DNA of 64,000 nucleotides from Thermomonas brevis. GTDB lineage: Bacteria; Pseudomonadota; Gammaproteobacteria; Xanthomonadales; Xanthomonadaceae. Made by a program: the position numbers and the translations under genes. Positions 42,110-50,734 of this stretch are shown here, one piece after another. The notes under the pieces were generated by a model that searched no databases, was not told where the DNA came from, and saw only the letters and a program-made list of their open reading frames with translations. The number at the start of each line of letters is the position of its first letter. Positions within the stretch are counted from its first letter, which is position 1. The stretch is taken from positions 2,356,001 through 2,420,000 of the forward strand of contig NZ_CP060711.1 of assembly GCF_014395425.1 (NCBI RefSeq), written 5' to 3'.

Positions 42110-43317
42110 TGCGCGCGCGGATTGCCGCCTTCGCGTGCGTGCTGCTGGCGATCGCCGGCGGCGTGCGCGCGCAGGACGCGAAGGACGCCGAGAAGCGTCT
42201 GCAAAGCGTGCGCGGCGAACTGCGCGAGGTCGCCGCGCAGCGGCGCAAGCTGGAAGGCCAGCGTGGCGACGCCAGCCGCAAATTGCGCGAGGCCGACGAG
42301 CAGGTGGGCGGCACCCAGCGCACCCTGAAGCAGACCCAGACGCAGATCCAGCGCGACGCCGAGCAACTGGCGCAGCTGCAGGCGCAGCGCGCGCAGCACG
42401 CGGGCGACCTGGACGCGCGCAAGGCCGAACTGGCGCGGTTGCTGCGTGCCGCCCAGCAGGCGGGCGATGCCGCGCCGCTGAAGGCGTTGCTGGCGCAGGA
42501 TCGCGTCGCCGACGCCGAACGTGCGCTGGCCTACCAAGGCTATCTGCAACGCGCGCAGGTCGAGCGCATCCGCGCCCTGAACGCCGAGATCGCGCAGTTG
42601 CAGGCGCTGGAGGACGGGATCGCGCAGCGGCGCGCGGCGCTGGATGCGGCGCACCGCAAGCAGGCCGACCAGCTGGCGCAGCTGCAAGCGGCGCGCAAGC
42701 AGCGCGCCGGCCTGCTGGCCGATCTCGACAAGCAATACCAGGATCGCGCCGCACGCGAGAAGGCGCTGGGGCAGGACGCGAAAGCCTTGCAGAACCTGCT
42801 GGCGCAGCTGCGCGCGGCGGCGGCGAAGGCCGCGCGCGAAGCAGCCCGCGCCCGCGCGGAAGCCGAGCGCCAGGCCAAGGCCAGCGGCAAGCCCGCGCCG
42901 AAACGGGTGACGGTCGCCAGCACGCCGGCCCTGCGCGTGGGCGGGTTGAGCTGGCCGGTGTCGGGCAACCTGCTGGCCGGATTCGGCGGACGCCTGCCGG
43001 ACGGGCGGCGCAGCGACGGCGTGCTGATCGCCGCGCAGGCGGGCACGTCGGTGAAGGCGGTCGCCGACGGCACGGTGGTGTTCGCCGACTGGATGACCGG
43101 CTACGGCAACATCCTGATCGTCGATCACGGCAACGGTTACATGAGCCTGTACGCGCACAACGACGGCCTGCTGCGTTCGGCCGGCGACGCGGTCCGGCGC
43201 GGCGAGGCGCTGGCCACCGTCGGCAGTTCGGGCGGGCAGGAGACGCCGGCGCTGTATTTCGAACTGCGCCGCAACGGCGCGCCGGTGAATCCCTCGGGCT
43301 GGCTGACTCGGCAATGA
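42109..43317 (+). CDS. envC: EnvC-like murein hydrolase activator (M23 family)
   Basis: 402 residues. Signal peptide (ACVLLAIAGGVRAQ), then a long coiled coil (residues ~25-270) rich in Gln, Arg, Ala and Glu, and a C-terminal LytM/M23 domain (GGRLPDGRRSDGVLIAAQ, GNGYMSLYAHNDGLL, ALYFELRRNGAPVNP). The first zinc His of active LytM enzymes (HxxxD, 'HRGID' type) reads RSDGVL here, so it is probably degenerate. It would activate amidases at the septum as EnvC does, rather than cut peptidoglycan itself. Translationally coupled to gpmI and followed by ctp, a conserved order. Confidence 0.9.
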   Translation: MRARIAAFACVLLAIAGGVRAQDAKDAEKRLQSVRGELREVAAQRRKLEGQRGDASRKLREADEQVGGTQRTLKQTQTQIQRDAEQLAQLQAQRAQHAGDLDARKAELARLLRAAQQAGDAAPLKALLAQDRVADAERALAYQGYLQRAQVERIRALNAEIAQLQALEDGIAQRRAALDAAHRKQADQLAQLQAARKQRAGLLADLDKQYQDRAAREKALGQDAKALQNLLAQLRAAAAKAAREAARARAEAERQAKASGKPAPKRVTVASTPALRVGGLSWPVSGNLLAGFGGRLPDGRRSDGVLIAAQAGTSVKAVADGTVVFADWMTGYGNILIVDHGNGYMSLYAHNDGLLRSAGDAVRRGEALATVGSSGGQETPALYFELRRNGAPVNPSGWLTRQ

Positions 43318-43318
43318 A

Positions 43319-43371
43319 GCCGGGCCGCCATGCCGTTGCGATTCGCAGGCATGATGGCGGAACCCGGCGCG
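43319..43371 (+). repeat. Hairpin between envC and ctp
   Basis: Arms from GCCGGGCCGCCATGCC (43319-43334) pair with GGCATGATGGCGGAACCCGGC (43351-43371) with small bulges. No U-run. Possible attenuator or mRNA-stability element between envC and the S41 peptidase gene. Confidence 0.6.
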
Positions 43372-43427
43372 ACGGCGCCGGTCGAACACGCGACATCCAC
43401 CTCCATACATGGCAGCCGGAGCAACGC

Positions 43428-44774
43428 ATGCGGGTCAGGCTTCTCTCCCTCTTCATCGCGCTGGCCCTGTTTCCGCTGGCCGCGGCCGCGCAGGACGCCC
43501 CGGCGCAGGCCGACGAAGCCGCGCAGGATGCGGCCCCGGCCGCCGACGACGATCCGGACGCGCTGGACGCCGGCGCGGCCAAGGTGCCGCTGGAGGAGAT
43601 CCGCCGCTACGTCACCGTCTTCAACGCGATCCGGCAGGCCTACGTCGATCCGGTCGACGACCACAAGCTGATGAGCGCCGCCGTGCGCGGCCTACTGTTC
43701 GACCTCGATCCGCACAGTGCCTACATGGAGAAGGCCGACGCCGAGCAGTTCGACGAGCAGACGCGCGGCAGCTACGACGGCGTCGGCGTCGAACTGCAGC
43801 AGATGCCGGACGGGACGCTGCGGGTGGTCGCGCCGCTCGACGATAGCCCGGCCGAGCGTGCCGGCCTGCGCAGCGGCGACCGCATCATCGCCATCGACGG
43901 CAAGCTGCTGCGCGCCGGCCAGAGCGATTCCTCCGCGCCGCTGCGCGGCAAGGCCGGCAGCAAGGTGGTGGTGAAAGTGGTGCGCGGCGAAGCCGGCGAA
44001 CCGTTCGACCTGACCCTGGTGCGCGACACGATCCGCGCCACCAGCGTGCGCTCGAAGCTGCTGGAGCCGGGCTTCGGTTACGTCCGCATCTCCAGCTTCC
44101 AGGCTTCGACCGCCGCCGATTTCGCCAAGCAGGTCGATGCCTTGCAGAAGGACGCGCCGCTGCGCGGGCTGGTGCTGGACCTGCGCAGCAATCCGGGCGG
44201 GCTGCTGGTGGGCGCGGTGCAGATCGCCGACGAGCTGCTGGACAAGGGCGGCATCGTCAGCACCCGCGGCCGCGAATCGATCGGCAACAGCCGCTTCGAC
44301 GCCACCCCGGGCGACCGCCTGCACGGCGCGCCGGTGGTGGCGCTGGTGGATGCCGGTTCGGCCAGCGCCGCAGAAGTGCTGGCCGGCGCGCTGCACGACA
44401 ACAAGCGCGCGCGCGTGGTCGGCAGCCGCACCTTCGGCAAGGGCTCGGTGCAGACCCTGCTGCCGCTCGACAACGGCGATTCGATCAAGCTCACCACTGC
44501 GCGCTACTACACGCCCAGCGGGCATTCGATCCAGGCGCTGGGCATCGAGCCCGACGTGGTGCTGCATCCGGACGGCGCGCAGCGCCGCCCCGCGCCGATC
44601 AGCGAGGCGGAGCTGCCAGGCCACCTGGCCGCCGAGCCGGGCGCGATGGAAGGCGACAACGCCGGCGAGGTGCTGCCCGGCCGCAAGCCCATCGATGCCG
44701 CGCTGCTGGAGTTGAAGAAGATGGCGGGCGTGGCGGTGGACGCGCCGAAGCCGGCGGCGGCGAAAGCTCAGTAG
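43428..44774 (+). CDS. ctpA: C-terminal processing peptidase (S41)
   Basis: 448 residues. Signal peptide (MRVRLLSLFIALALFPLAAAAQ), acidic linker, then the N-terminal helical region, PDZ (GVGVELQQMPDGTLRVVAPL... SGDRIIAIDG) and tail-specific protease core with catalytic Ser in DAGSASAAEVLAGAL and Lys in TFGKGSVQTLLPL. Periplasmic protease acting on C-termini of envelope proteins, often tied to murein hydrolase turnover, which fits the envC neighbour. Its 3' end overlaps the convergent rhomboid gene by seven bases. Confidence 0.95.
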   Translation: MRVRLLSLFIALALFPLAAAAQDAPAQADEAAQDAAPAADDDPDALDAGAAKVPLEEIRRYVTVFNAIRQAYVDPVDDHKLMSAAVRGLLFDLDPHSAYMEKADAEQFDEQTRGSYDGVGVELQQMPDGTLRVVAPLDDSPAERAGLRSGDRIIAIDGKLLRAGQSDSSAPLRGKAGSKVVVKVVRGEAGEPFDLTLVRDTIRATSVRSKLLEPGFGYVRISSFQASTAADFAKQVDALQKDAPLRGLVLDLRSNPGGLLVGAVQIADELLDKGGIVSTRGRESIGNSRFDATPGDRLHGAPVVALVDAGSASAAEVLAGALHDNKRARVVGSRTFGKGSVQTLLPLDNGDSIKLTTARYYTPSGHSIQALGIEPDVVLHPDGAQRRPAPISEAELPGHLAAEPGAMEGDNAGEVLPGRKPIDAALLELKKMAGVAVDAPKPAAAKAQ

Positions 44775-45460
44775 CCGCGGCTGCGTCGCAGGCGCCGCGC
44801 GATCGCCGCGCGGGTGATCAGCGCGAACAGCACGCCGAACACGAACCCGCCGATGTGCGCCGGCCAGGCCACCGCGCCGAAGGCGGGGCCGCTGTACGCG
44901 AAGCCCAGCTGCAGCAGCGCCCACATGCCGATCAGCAGGAACGCCGGCACCCGCACGAACTGCAGGAACAGCCCCAGCGGCAGCACCACGCCGAGGCGCG
45001 CGCCGGGGAACAGCGCGAGGTAGGCGCCGATCAGCGCAGATACCGCGCCGCTGGCGCCGATCACCACCCGGTCCGGCGCGCCGATGGCGAGCACGGCGGC
45101 GAGGTTGGAGAACGCTCCGCCCAGCAGGAACAGCAGCAGGAAGCGCCAGCCGCCCATGGTGCGTTCGGCCGGCAGCCCGAAGATCAGCAGGAACACCAAG
45201 TTGCCGAGCAGGTGCAGCCAGTCCGCGTGCAGGAACAGGCCCGAGAACAGCCGCAGCACACTGCCGTCGGCCAGCGCGTTCCGCCAGGCCTCGACGCTGT
45301 CCAGCCCGCCGGTCAGCACGCCCCAGTCCAGCGCGGTGGCGGCGCGTCCGGCCGGCGCCCGCAGCGTCGCCACCACGTAGCTCAGCCACAGGCTGGCGAA
45401 CAGCAGCGGGGTGGCCCACAGGATGAGCCGGTGCTGGCGCGGGCGGATGCCGACGAACAT
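44768..45460 (-). CDS. Rhomboid-family intramembrane serine protease
   Basis: 230 residues, about six membrane segments. Seen: HADWLHLLGNLVFLLIFG (oxyanion His/Asn helix), the catalytic Ser in VIGASGAVSALIGAY, and the His in PAHIGGFVFGVL. Cleaves membrane proteins within the bilayer. Tail-to-tail overlap with ctpA. Divergent from fadL across about 180 bases. Confidence 0.92.
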   Translation of the reverse strand: MFVGIRPRQHRLILWATPLLFASLWLSYVVATLRAPAGRAATALDWGVLTGGLDSVEAWRNALADGSVLRLFSGLFLHADWLHLLGNLVFLLIFGLPAERTMGGWRFLLLFLLGGAFSNLAAVLAIGAPDRVVIGASGAVSALIGAYLALFPGARLGVVLPLGLFLQFVRVPAFLLIGMWALLQLGFAYSGPAFGAVAWPAHIGGFVFGVLFALITRAAIARRLRRSRGY

Positions 45461-45524
45461 GGGGAAGTTTCAGCAGCTTGACGGGTGAATGTTATAGGAC
45501 AGTTAAAAGAGTTGCGGTATAGTC

Positions 45525-45542
45525 ACATACGGCGTCGTATGT
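45525..45542. promoter_or_regulatory. Candidate operator upstream of fadL
   Basis: ACATACGGCGTCGTATGT has perfect 6-bp arms and lies just after a TATAGT (45518-45523) that could be a -10 element for fadL. Regulator unknown. Confidence 0.45.
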
Positions 45543-45640
45543 CGGCTTTTGATCCTCTGGCGGCAGCCAGGGATCTGGCGGTTCCCCCTCCGGCGCAGAC
45601 GCGTGCAACGACCACAAATCCTTTGGAGAGAGTTTCCGCC

Positions 45641-47095
45641 ATGCATACCGCTTCCACGTTCGCACGTCTCACCGCTTTGGCCGTCGGCATTGCAGGCGTC
45701 CTCGCCTGGGGTCATGCCGATGCCGCCGCGTTCCAGCTCAAGGAGAACAGCGCCAAGGGCCTCGGCCGCGCGTTCGCCGGTTCCACCAGCGCCTGGGGCG
45801 ACGCCTCGGTGGTCGCCACCAACCCCGCTTCGATGCGCCTGCTCAACGGCCGCCAGTTCCAGGCCGACGTGAGCGCGATCAGCTTCTCGGCCAAGCTGGA
45901 GAACGGCTACAGCGCGCGCAACAACGGCCCCACCGGCCCCGGCACGGGCACCGCGATTTCGGGCGGCAACGGCGGCGACGCCGGCATGATCGCGCCGGTT
46001 CCGGCCGCGTACTTCCATCTGCCGTTCGGCGAGAACGACAACATGCACTTCGGCGTGTCGCTGACCGCGCCGTTCGGCTTCAAGACCGAATACGACAAGG
46101 ACTGGGTAGGCCGCTACCACGGCGTCAAGACCGACCTGAAGGCGGTCGACCTGGGCGCGGCGTTCTCCTATGACGTCAATCCCTACGTCTCGTTCGGCGC
46201 CAGCGTGTTCTACGAGCACCTGACCATCGAGCTGAGCAACGCGGTGGACATGGGCGCGGTGATCAACGGTTCCGCGCAGCAGAAGGCCGCCGCGGCGGTG
46301 TTGCAGGGCGGCGGCACCCCGGCGCAGGCGAAGGCCGCCGCCGCCGCTGCCGCGCAGCAGATGGCGATGCTGGGCTTCTCCCCGGGCAGCGCCGACGGCT
46401 TCGCCAGCCTGGAAGGCAGCCACAACGGCTGGGGCTACGTGCTGGGCGCGACCTTCAGCGTGACCGAAGACACCAACATCGCGCTGAGCTACCGCTCCAA
46501 GGTCGAGCACGACATCAGCAACGGCAAGGCCACCTTCGACATGCCGGCCAACGTCGCGGCCTTCCTGGCCACGCAGGCGCCCGGCACGTTCGTGAACTCG
46601 GGCGGCAAGGCCACGCTGACCCTGCCGGCCTCGGCCACCCTGAGCGTCACCCACCGCGTCAACGACCGCTGGACGATGATGGCCGACGTGTCGCGCACCG
46701 CGTGGGCGCCGTCGTTCGACCAGGTGACGGTGGACTTCGACTCCAACCAGCCGGACAACGTGCTGGTGTTCGGCTACGACGACACCACCTTCGCGTCGAT
46801 CGGCACCGAGTACAAGCTGTCCGACAGCCTCACCCTGCGCGGCGGCGTGGGCTACGACCAGACCCCGACCAACGACGCGCACCGCGACGTCCGCGTGCCG
46901 GACACCACCCGCACCTGGCTGTCGTTCGGCCTGGGCTGGACGCCGTCGGAGAAGACCGAGGTCAACGTCGGCTACACCCACCTGCTCACCAACGATCCGT
47001 CGGTCAACGCCGTCACCGCCACCGGCAACGTGCTGAGCGGCAAGTACAAGGTGCAGGGCGACGTGCTGGGCGCGTCGGTCAACTACAAGTTCTGA
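45641..47095 (+). CDS. fadL: FadL/OmpP1-family outer-membrane transporter
   Basis: 484 residues. Signal peptide (TALAVGIAGVLAWGHADAAA) followed directly by the FadL-type N-terminus FQLKENSAKGLGRAFAGST, with the NPA motif (ATNPASMRLL). A 14-stranded barrel follows, ending in a C-terminal Phe (GASVNYKF). Residues near 205-250 carry an Ala-rich insertion (AAAAVLQGGGTPAQAKAAAAAAAQQ). It imports long-chain fatty acids or other hydrophobic compounds. GGAGAG sits 10 bases before the ATG. A strong terminator follows. Confidence 0.93.
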   Translation: MHTASTFARLTALAVGIAGVLAWGHADAAAFQLKENSAKGLGRAFAGSTSAWGDASVVATNPASMRLLNGRQFQADVSAISFSAKLENGYSARNNGPTGPGTGTAISGGNGGDAGMIAPVPAAYFHLPFGENDNMHFGVSLTAPFGFKTEYDKDWVGRYHGVKTDLKAVDLGAAFSYDVNPYVSFGASVFYEHLTIELSNAVDMGAVINGSAQQKAAAAVLQGGGTPAQAKAAAAAAAQQMAMLGFSPGSADGFASLEGSHNGWGYVLGATFSVTEDTNIALSYRSKVEHDISNGKATFDMPANVAAFLATQAPGTFVNSGGKATLTLPASATLSVTHRVNDRWTMMADVSRTAWAPSFDQVTVDFDSNQPDNVLVFGYDDTTFASIGTEYKLSDSLTLRGGVGYDQTPTNDAHRDVRVPDTTRTWLSFGLGWTPSEKTEVNVGYTHLLTNDPSVNAVTATGNVLSGKYKVQGDVLGASVNYKF

Positions 47096-47118
47096 TCGTT
47101 CGCGTCATCGCAAGACCG

Positions 47119-47148
47119 GAAGCCCCGCGCAAGCGGGGCTTCTTTTTT
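47119..47148 (+). terminator. fadL terminator
   Basis: A perfect 10-bp stem GAAGCCCCGC / GCGGGGCTTC, loop GCAA, then TTTTTT. Confidence 0.93.
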
Positions 47149-47185
47149 GCGCCAGCGTCGCCCGATACGCCCGCATCGCGCGCAT

Positions 47186-47209
47186 GAAAAACCCCGCCGC
47201 GGCGGGGTT
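47186..47209 (-). terminator. putA terminator
   Basis: AACCCCGCC / GGCGGGGTT stem with an A-run on the plus strand (47187-47191) that becomes a U-run on the minus strand. Lies 30 bases past the putA stop. Confidence 0.88.
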
Positions 47210-47239
47210 CTCCATTGCATGCCGTGCGGGGCGACGGAA

Positions 47240-50200
47240 TCAGTCGCCCAGCGTCAGCAGGCTGGCATTGCCGCCGGCGGCGGTGGTGTTGACGGTCACC
47301 GTCTTCTCGGTGGCGAAGCGCGGCAGGTAGTGCGGGCCGCCGGCCTTCGGGCCGGTGCCGGACAGGCCTTGGCCGCCGAACGGCTGCACGCCGACCACCG
47401 CACCGATCTGGTTGCGGTTGACGTAGATGTTGCCGACCTTGGCGCGCGAGACGATGCGGTCGATGGTGGCGTCGATGCGCGAATGGATGCCCAGCGTCAG
47501 GCCGTAGCCGGTGGCGTTGATGGTGTCGATCACCGCGTCCAGCTCGTCGGCCTTCCAGCGCACCACGTGCAGCGCCGGGCCGAACTTCTCGCGGTCCAGC
47601 TCGGAGATCGACTTCAGCTCCCACGCGGTCGGCGCGAAGAAGGTGCCGTGTTCGGTGCCTTCGCCCAGCGTGGCCTGGGCGATGAACTTCGCTTCGCCCT
47701 TCATCTTCGCGGCGTGGTCGTCCAGCACGCACTTCGCGTCGTTGTCGATCACCGGGCCGACGTCGGTGGACGGCAGGCCGGGATCGCCGACCTTCAGCTC
47801 CGCCATCGCGCCGGCCAGCATGCCGATCACCTTGTCGGCGATGTCGTCCTGCACCAGCAGCACGCGCGCCGCCGAGCAGCGCTGGCCGGCGGAGGTGAAG
47901 GCCGAGCCCAGCGCGTCCTTCACCACCTGCTCGGGCAGCGAGGAGCTGTCGGCGATCATCGCGTTCTGGCCGCCGGTTTCGGCGATCAGCGTCGCGATCG
48001 GGCCGGCTTCGCGGCCGGCGAGCGCGCGGTTGATCAGGCGCGCGGTCTCGGTGGAGCCGGTGAAGCAGACGCCGGCCACGCGCGGGTCGCGGGTCAGCGC
48101 GGCGCCGACGGTGGCGCCGTCGCCCGGCAGGTACTGCAGCACGTCCTGCGGGATGCCGGCTTCGTGCAGCAGCTTCACCGCGGCAAACCCGATGAGGTTG
48201 GTCTGCTCGGCTGGCTTGGCGATCACGGTGTTGCCGGCGGCCAGCGCCGCCGCGATCTGGCCGATGAAGATCGCCAGCGGGAAGTTCCACGGGCTGATGC
48301 AGACGAACACGCCGCGCCCGGCAAGCTGCAGCTGGTTGGCTTCGCCGGTCGGGCCGGGCAGGGCGATCGGCGCGAAGTGTTCGCGCGCCTGCAGGGCGTA
48401 GTAGCGCAGGAAATCGACCGCTTCGCGCACTTCGGCGATGCCGTCCGCCAGCGTCTTGCCGGCTTCCTTGGTGCACATCGCCATGTAGGCGGGCATGCGC
48501 GCTTCCAGCAGGCCGGCGGCGTGCTCCAGGATCGCCGCGCGCGAGGCGGCCGGGGTCGCGTCCCACGCGGGTTGCGCGGCCACCGCGTTCGCCAGCGCCT
48601 TCTCGACGGCGGCGGCATCGGCGGCCTGCCAGTAGCCGACGGTTTCGCGGCGGTCGGCCGGGTTGGTGACCGCGATCTTTTCGCCGGACGCCTGCGCGCC
48701 CGGCACCAGCGGCGCGGCGGTCCAGCTGCCGGCGCCGGCGTTGTTCAGGGACTCGGCCAGTGCGCGCAGGTCGTTGTCGTTGGCGAGGTTGATGCCCATG
48801 GAGTTGTCTCGATGCTGGTTCTGGCTGCGGTACAGGTTGACCGGCAGCGGGATGCGGGGATGCTGGATGTGTTCGAGCGAGGACACGAATTCCACCGGAT
48901 CGCGGATCAACTCTTCGACCGGAATGCTTTCGTCGGTGATGCGATTGACGAAGCTGGAGTTGGCGCCGTTCTCCAGCAGGCGGCGCACGAGATACGGCAG
49001 CAGGTCTTCGTGCGAGCCCACCGGCGCGTACACGCGGCAGGGCACGTCGAGGCGGTCGGCGGGGATCACCTCGGCGTAGAGGTCGTCGCCCATGCCGTGC
49101 AGCTTCTGGAACTCGAAGTCGCGGCGGCCGCGCATCGCCCGCGCCATCCGGTGCACGGTGGCGATGGTCTGCGCGTTGTGGGTGGCGAACATCGGGTAGA
49201 TCGCATCGCCGGCGTCGAGCAGGCGGCGCGCGTTGGCGATGTAGCTGACGTCGGTGTTCTGCTTGCGGGTGAACAGCGGATAGCCGGCCTGGCCGTCCAT
49301 CTGCGCGCGCTTGATCTCGGCGTCCCAGTACGCGCCCTTGACCAGCCGCACGGGGATGCGCCGGCCCAGCTGCTTCGCCATGTGCGCGATGTAGTCGATC
49401 ACGAACGGCGCACGCTTCTGGTAGGCCTGCACGACGATGCCGAAGCCGTTCCAGCCGCGCAGCGATTCGTCCGCCAGCACCTGGAAGATCAGGTCCAGCG
49501 AGAGTTCGAGGCGGTCGGTCTCCTCGGCGTCGATGGTCAGGCCGATGCCGTGGGACTTGGCCAGCTGCGCCAGTTCCAGCAGGCGGCCGCCGAGCTCGTC
49601 CAGCACGCGGGCGCGCTTGGCGTGCTCATAGCGCGGATGCAAGGCGGACAGCTTCACCGAGATCGACGGTGCGGAGAACACCGCGTCGGGCTCGTCGCGG
49701 CGGTGCGGCGCGTAGTCGCGGCCGATCGCGTGGATCGCGCTGCGGTAGGCGTCCTGGTAGCGCAGCGCGTCCTTCGTCGTCAGCGCGCCTTCGCCCAGCA
49801 TGTCGAAGGAGTAGCGGTAGTTCGCGCCTTCGCCCTTGCGGCTGCGCGCCAGCGCCTCGTCGATGGTTCGGCCCAGCACGAACTGGTGGCCCATGATCTT
49901 CATCGCCTGGCGCACGGCGAGGCGGATCATCGGTTCGCCGGCGCGGCCGACCAGGCGCTGGAACGCGCCGTGGACGTCGCGCTTGGTGTCGTCGGCCAGG
50001 TCGACCAGCTTGCCGGTCAGCATCAGGCCCCAGGTGGAGGCGTTGACCAGCACCGAATCGGACTGGCCGAGGTGGCGCTTCCAGTTGGCGTCGCCCAGCT
50101 TGTCGCGGATCAGCGCGTCGGCGGTGCCCTGGTCCGGGATGCGCAGCAGCGCTTCGGCCACGCACATCAGCAGCACGCCTTCCTCGCTGCCGAGGTCGTA

Positions 50201-50455
50201 CTGGCGCATGAAGGCTTCCACCACGCCCTGGTTGCGGGCGCGTGCGCGCACCCGGCGGACCAGGTCGGCGGCGACTGCCTGCGCGGCGTCGCGCTCGGCC
50301 GCCGGCAGCCGGGCCTGGTTCAGCAGGTCGCGGACGTGGGCGGTTTCATCGTGGATCCAGCCGGCGGTGATCGCGGCGCGCGGGGCGGGCGGGGGCGGAG
50401 CGAGCTCCGGGGACAGGATCGGGGTGGTCGGAACGGGGGGGGATTCGGCGCTCAT
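47240..50455 (-). CDS. putA: Bifunctional proline dehydrogenase / P5C dehydrogenase (PutA)
   Basis: 1071 residues. No N-terminal ribbon-helix-helix is present, so it is the non-regulatory form. The PRODH part (residues ~100-490) has RLVKGAYWDAEIK and the FAD-linked GLTIDAEETDRLELS. The P5CDH part (~560-1040) has the catalytic Cys in SAGQRCSAARVLLVQ, Glu in AETGGQNAMIA and FGPALHVVRW. It oxidises proline to glutamate, feeding electrons into the quinone pool. The start at 50455 (MSAESPPVPT) avoids an upstream non-coding extension. Divergent from the cytochrome oxidase operon across two FNR boxes. Confidence 0.96.
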   Translation of the reverse strand: MSAESPPVPTTPILSPELAPPPPAPRAAITAGWIHDETAHVRDLLNQARLPAAERDAAQAVAADLVRRVRARARNQGVVEAFMRQYDLGSEEGVLLMCVAEALLRIPDQGTADALIRDKLGDANWKRHLGQSDSVLVNASTWGLMLTGKLVDLADDTKRDVHGAFQRLVGRAGEPMIRLAVRQAMKIMGHQFVLGRTIDEALARSRKGEGANYRYSFDMLGEGALTTKDALRYQDAYRSAIHAIGRDYAPHRRDEPDAVFSAPSISVKLSALHPRYEHAKRARVLDELGGRLLELAQLAKSHGIGLTIDAEETDRLELSLDLIFQVLADESLRGWNGFGIVVQAYQKRAPFVIDYIAHMAKQLGRRIPVRLVKGAYWDAEIKRAQMDGQAGYPLFTRKQNTDVSYIANARRLLDAGDAIYPMFATHNAQTIATVHRMARAMRGRRDFEFQKLHGMGDDLYAEVIPADRLDVPCRVYAPVGSHEDLLPYLVRRLLENGANSSFVNRITDESIPVEELIRDPVEFVSSLEHIQHPRIPLPVNLYRSQNQHRDNSMGINLANDNDLRALAESLNNAGAGSWTAAPLVPGAQASGEKIAVTNPADRRETVGYWQAADAAAVEKALANAVAAQPAWDATPAASRAAILEHAAGLLEARMPAYMAMCTKEAGKTLADGIAEVREAVDFLRYYALQAREHFAPIALPGPTGEANQLQLAGRGVFVCISPWNFPLAIFIGQIAAALAAGNTVIAKPAEQTNLIGFAAVKLLHEAGIPQDVLQYLPGDGATVGAALTRDPRVAGVCFTGSTETARLINRALAGREAGPIATLIAETGGQNAMIADSSSLPEQVVKDALGSAFTSAGQRCSAARVLLVQDDIADKVIGMLAGAMAELKVGDPGLPSTDVGPVIDNDAKCVLDDHAAKMKGEAKFIAQATLGEGTEHGTFFAPTAWELKSISELDREKFGPALHVVRWKADELDAVIDTINATGYGLTLGIHSRIDATIDRIVSRAKVGNIYVNRNQIGAVVGVQPFGGQGLSGTGPKAGGPHYLPRFATEKTVTVNTTAAGGNASLLTLGD

Positions 50456-50552
50456 GTGCCCGCAGGCGGTGGTTTGCAGAGGCGCATAGTGTAGATCGGC
50501 GGCACGGAACGGGCATCTGCAGGTTGCCGTGGCACCGTTGCGCCAGTAATCT

Positions 50553-50566
50553 TTGACTCTGATCAA
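50553..50566. promoter_or_regulatory. FNR-type box 1 (one mismatch)
   Basis: TTGACTCTGATCAA matches TTGAT-N4-ATCAA except at one base. Its centre is 40 bp from box 2. Lies between putA and coxB. Confidence 0.7.
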
Positions 50567-50592
50567 GGCGCTGCGCGATCGATGGCGCGATC

Positions 50593-50606
50593 TTGATCCA
50601 GATCAA
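50593..50606. promoter_or_regulatory. FNR-type box 2 (perfect)
   Basis: TTGATCCAGATCAA is a perfect TTGAT-N4-ATCAA FNR/Anr consensus. It lies about 130 bases before the coxB start and about 138 before putA. Confidence 0.85.
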
Positions 50607-50734
50607 GACGGGTCGCGGTTCAGGCGGCCAGTCGGGGTGTGGCATGGCACCTCGGGCCGCGTGCGGCCCGTCGTTTCGTGCTGCCGGTGATTCGTTCGGA
50701 ATCGAATATTTTCAGGAATGTGGGGCTCGGTGTG

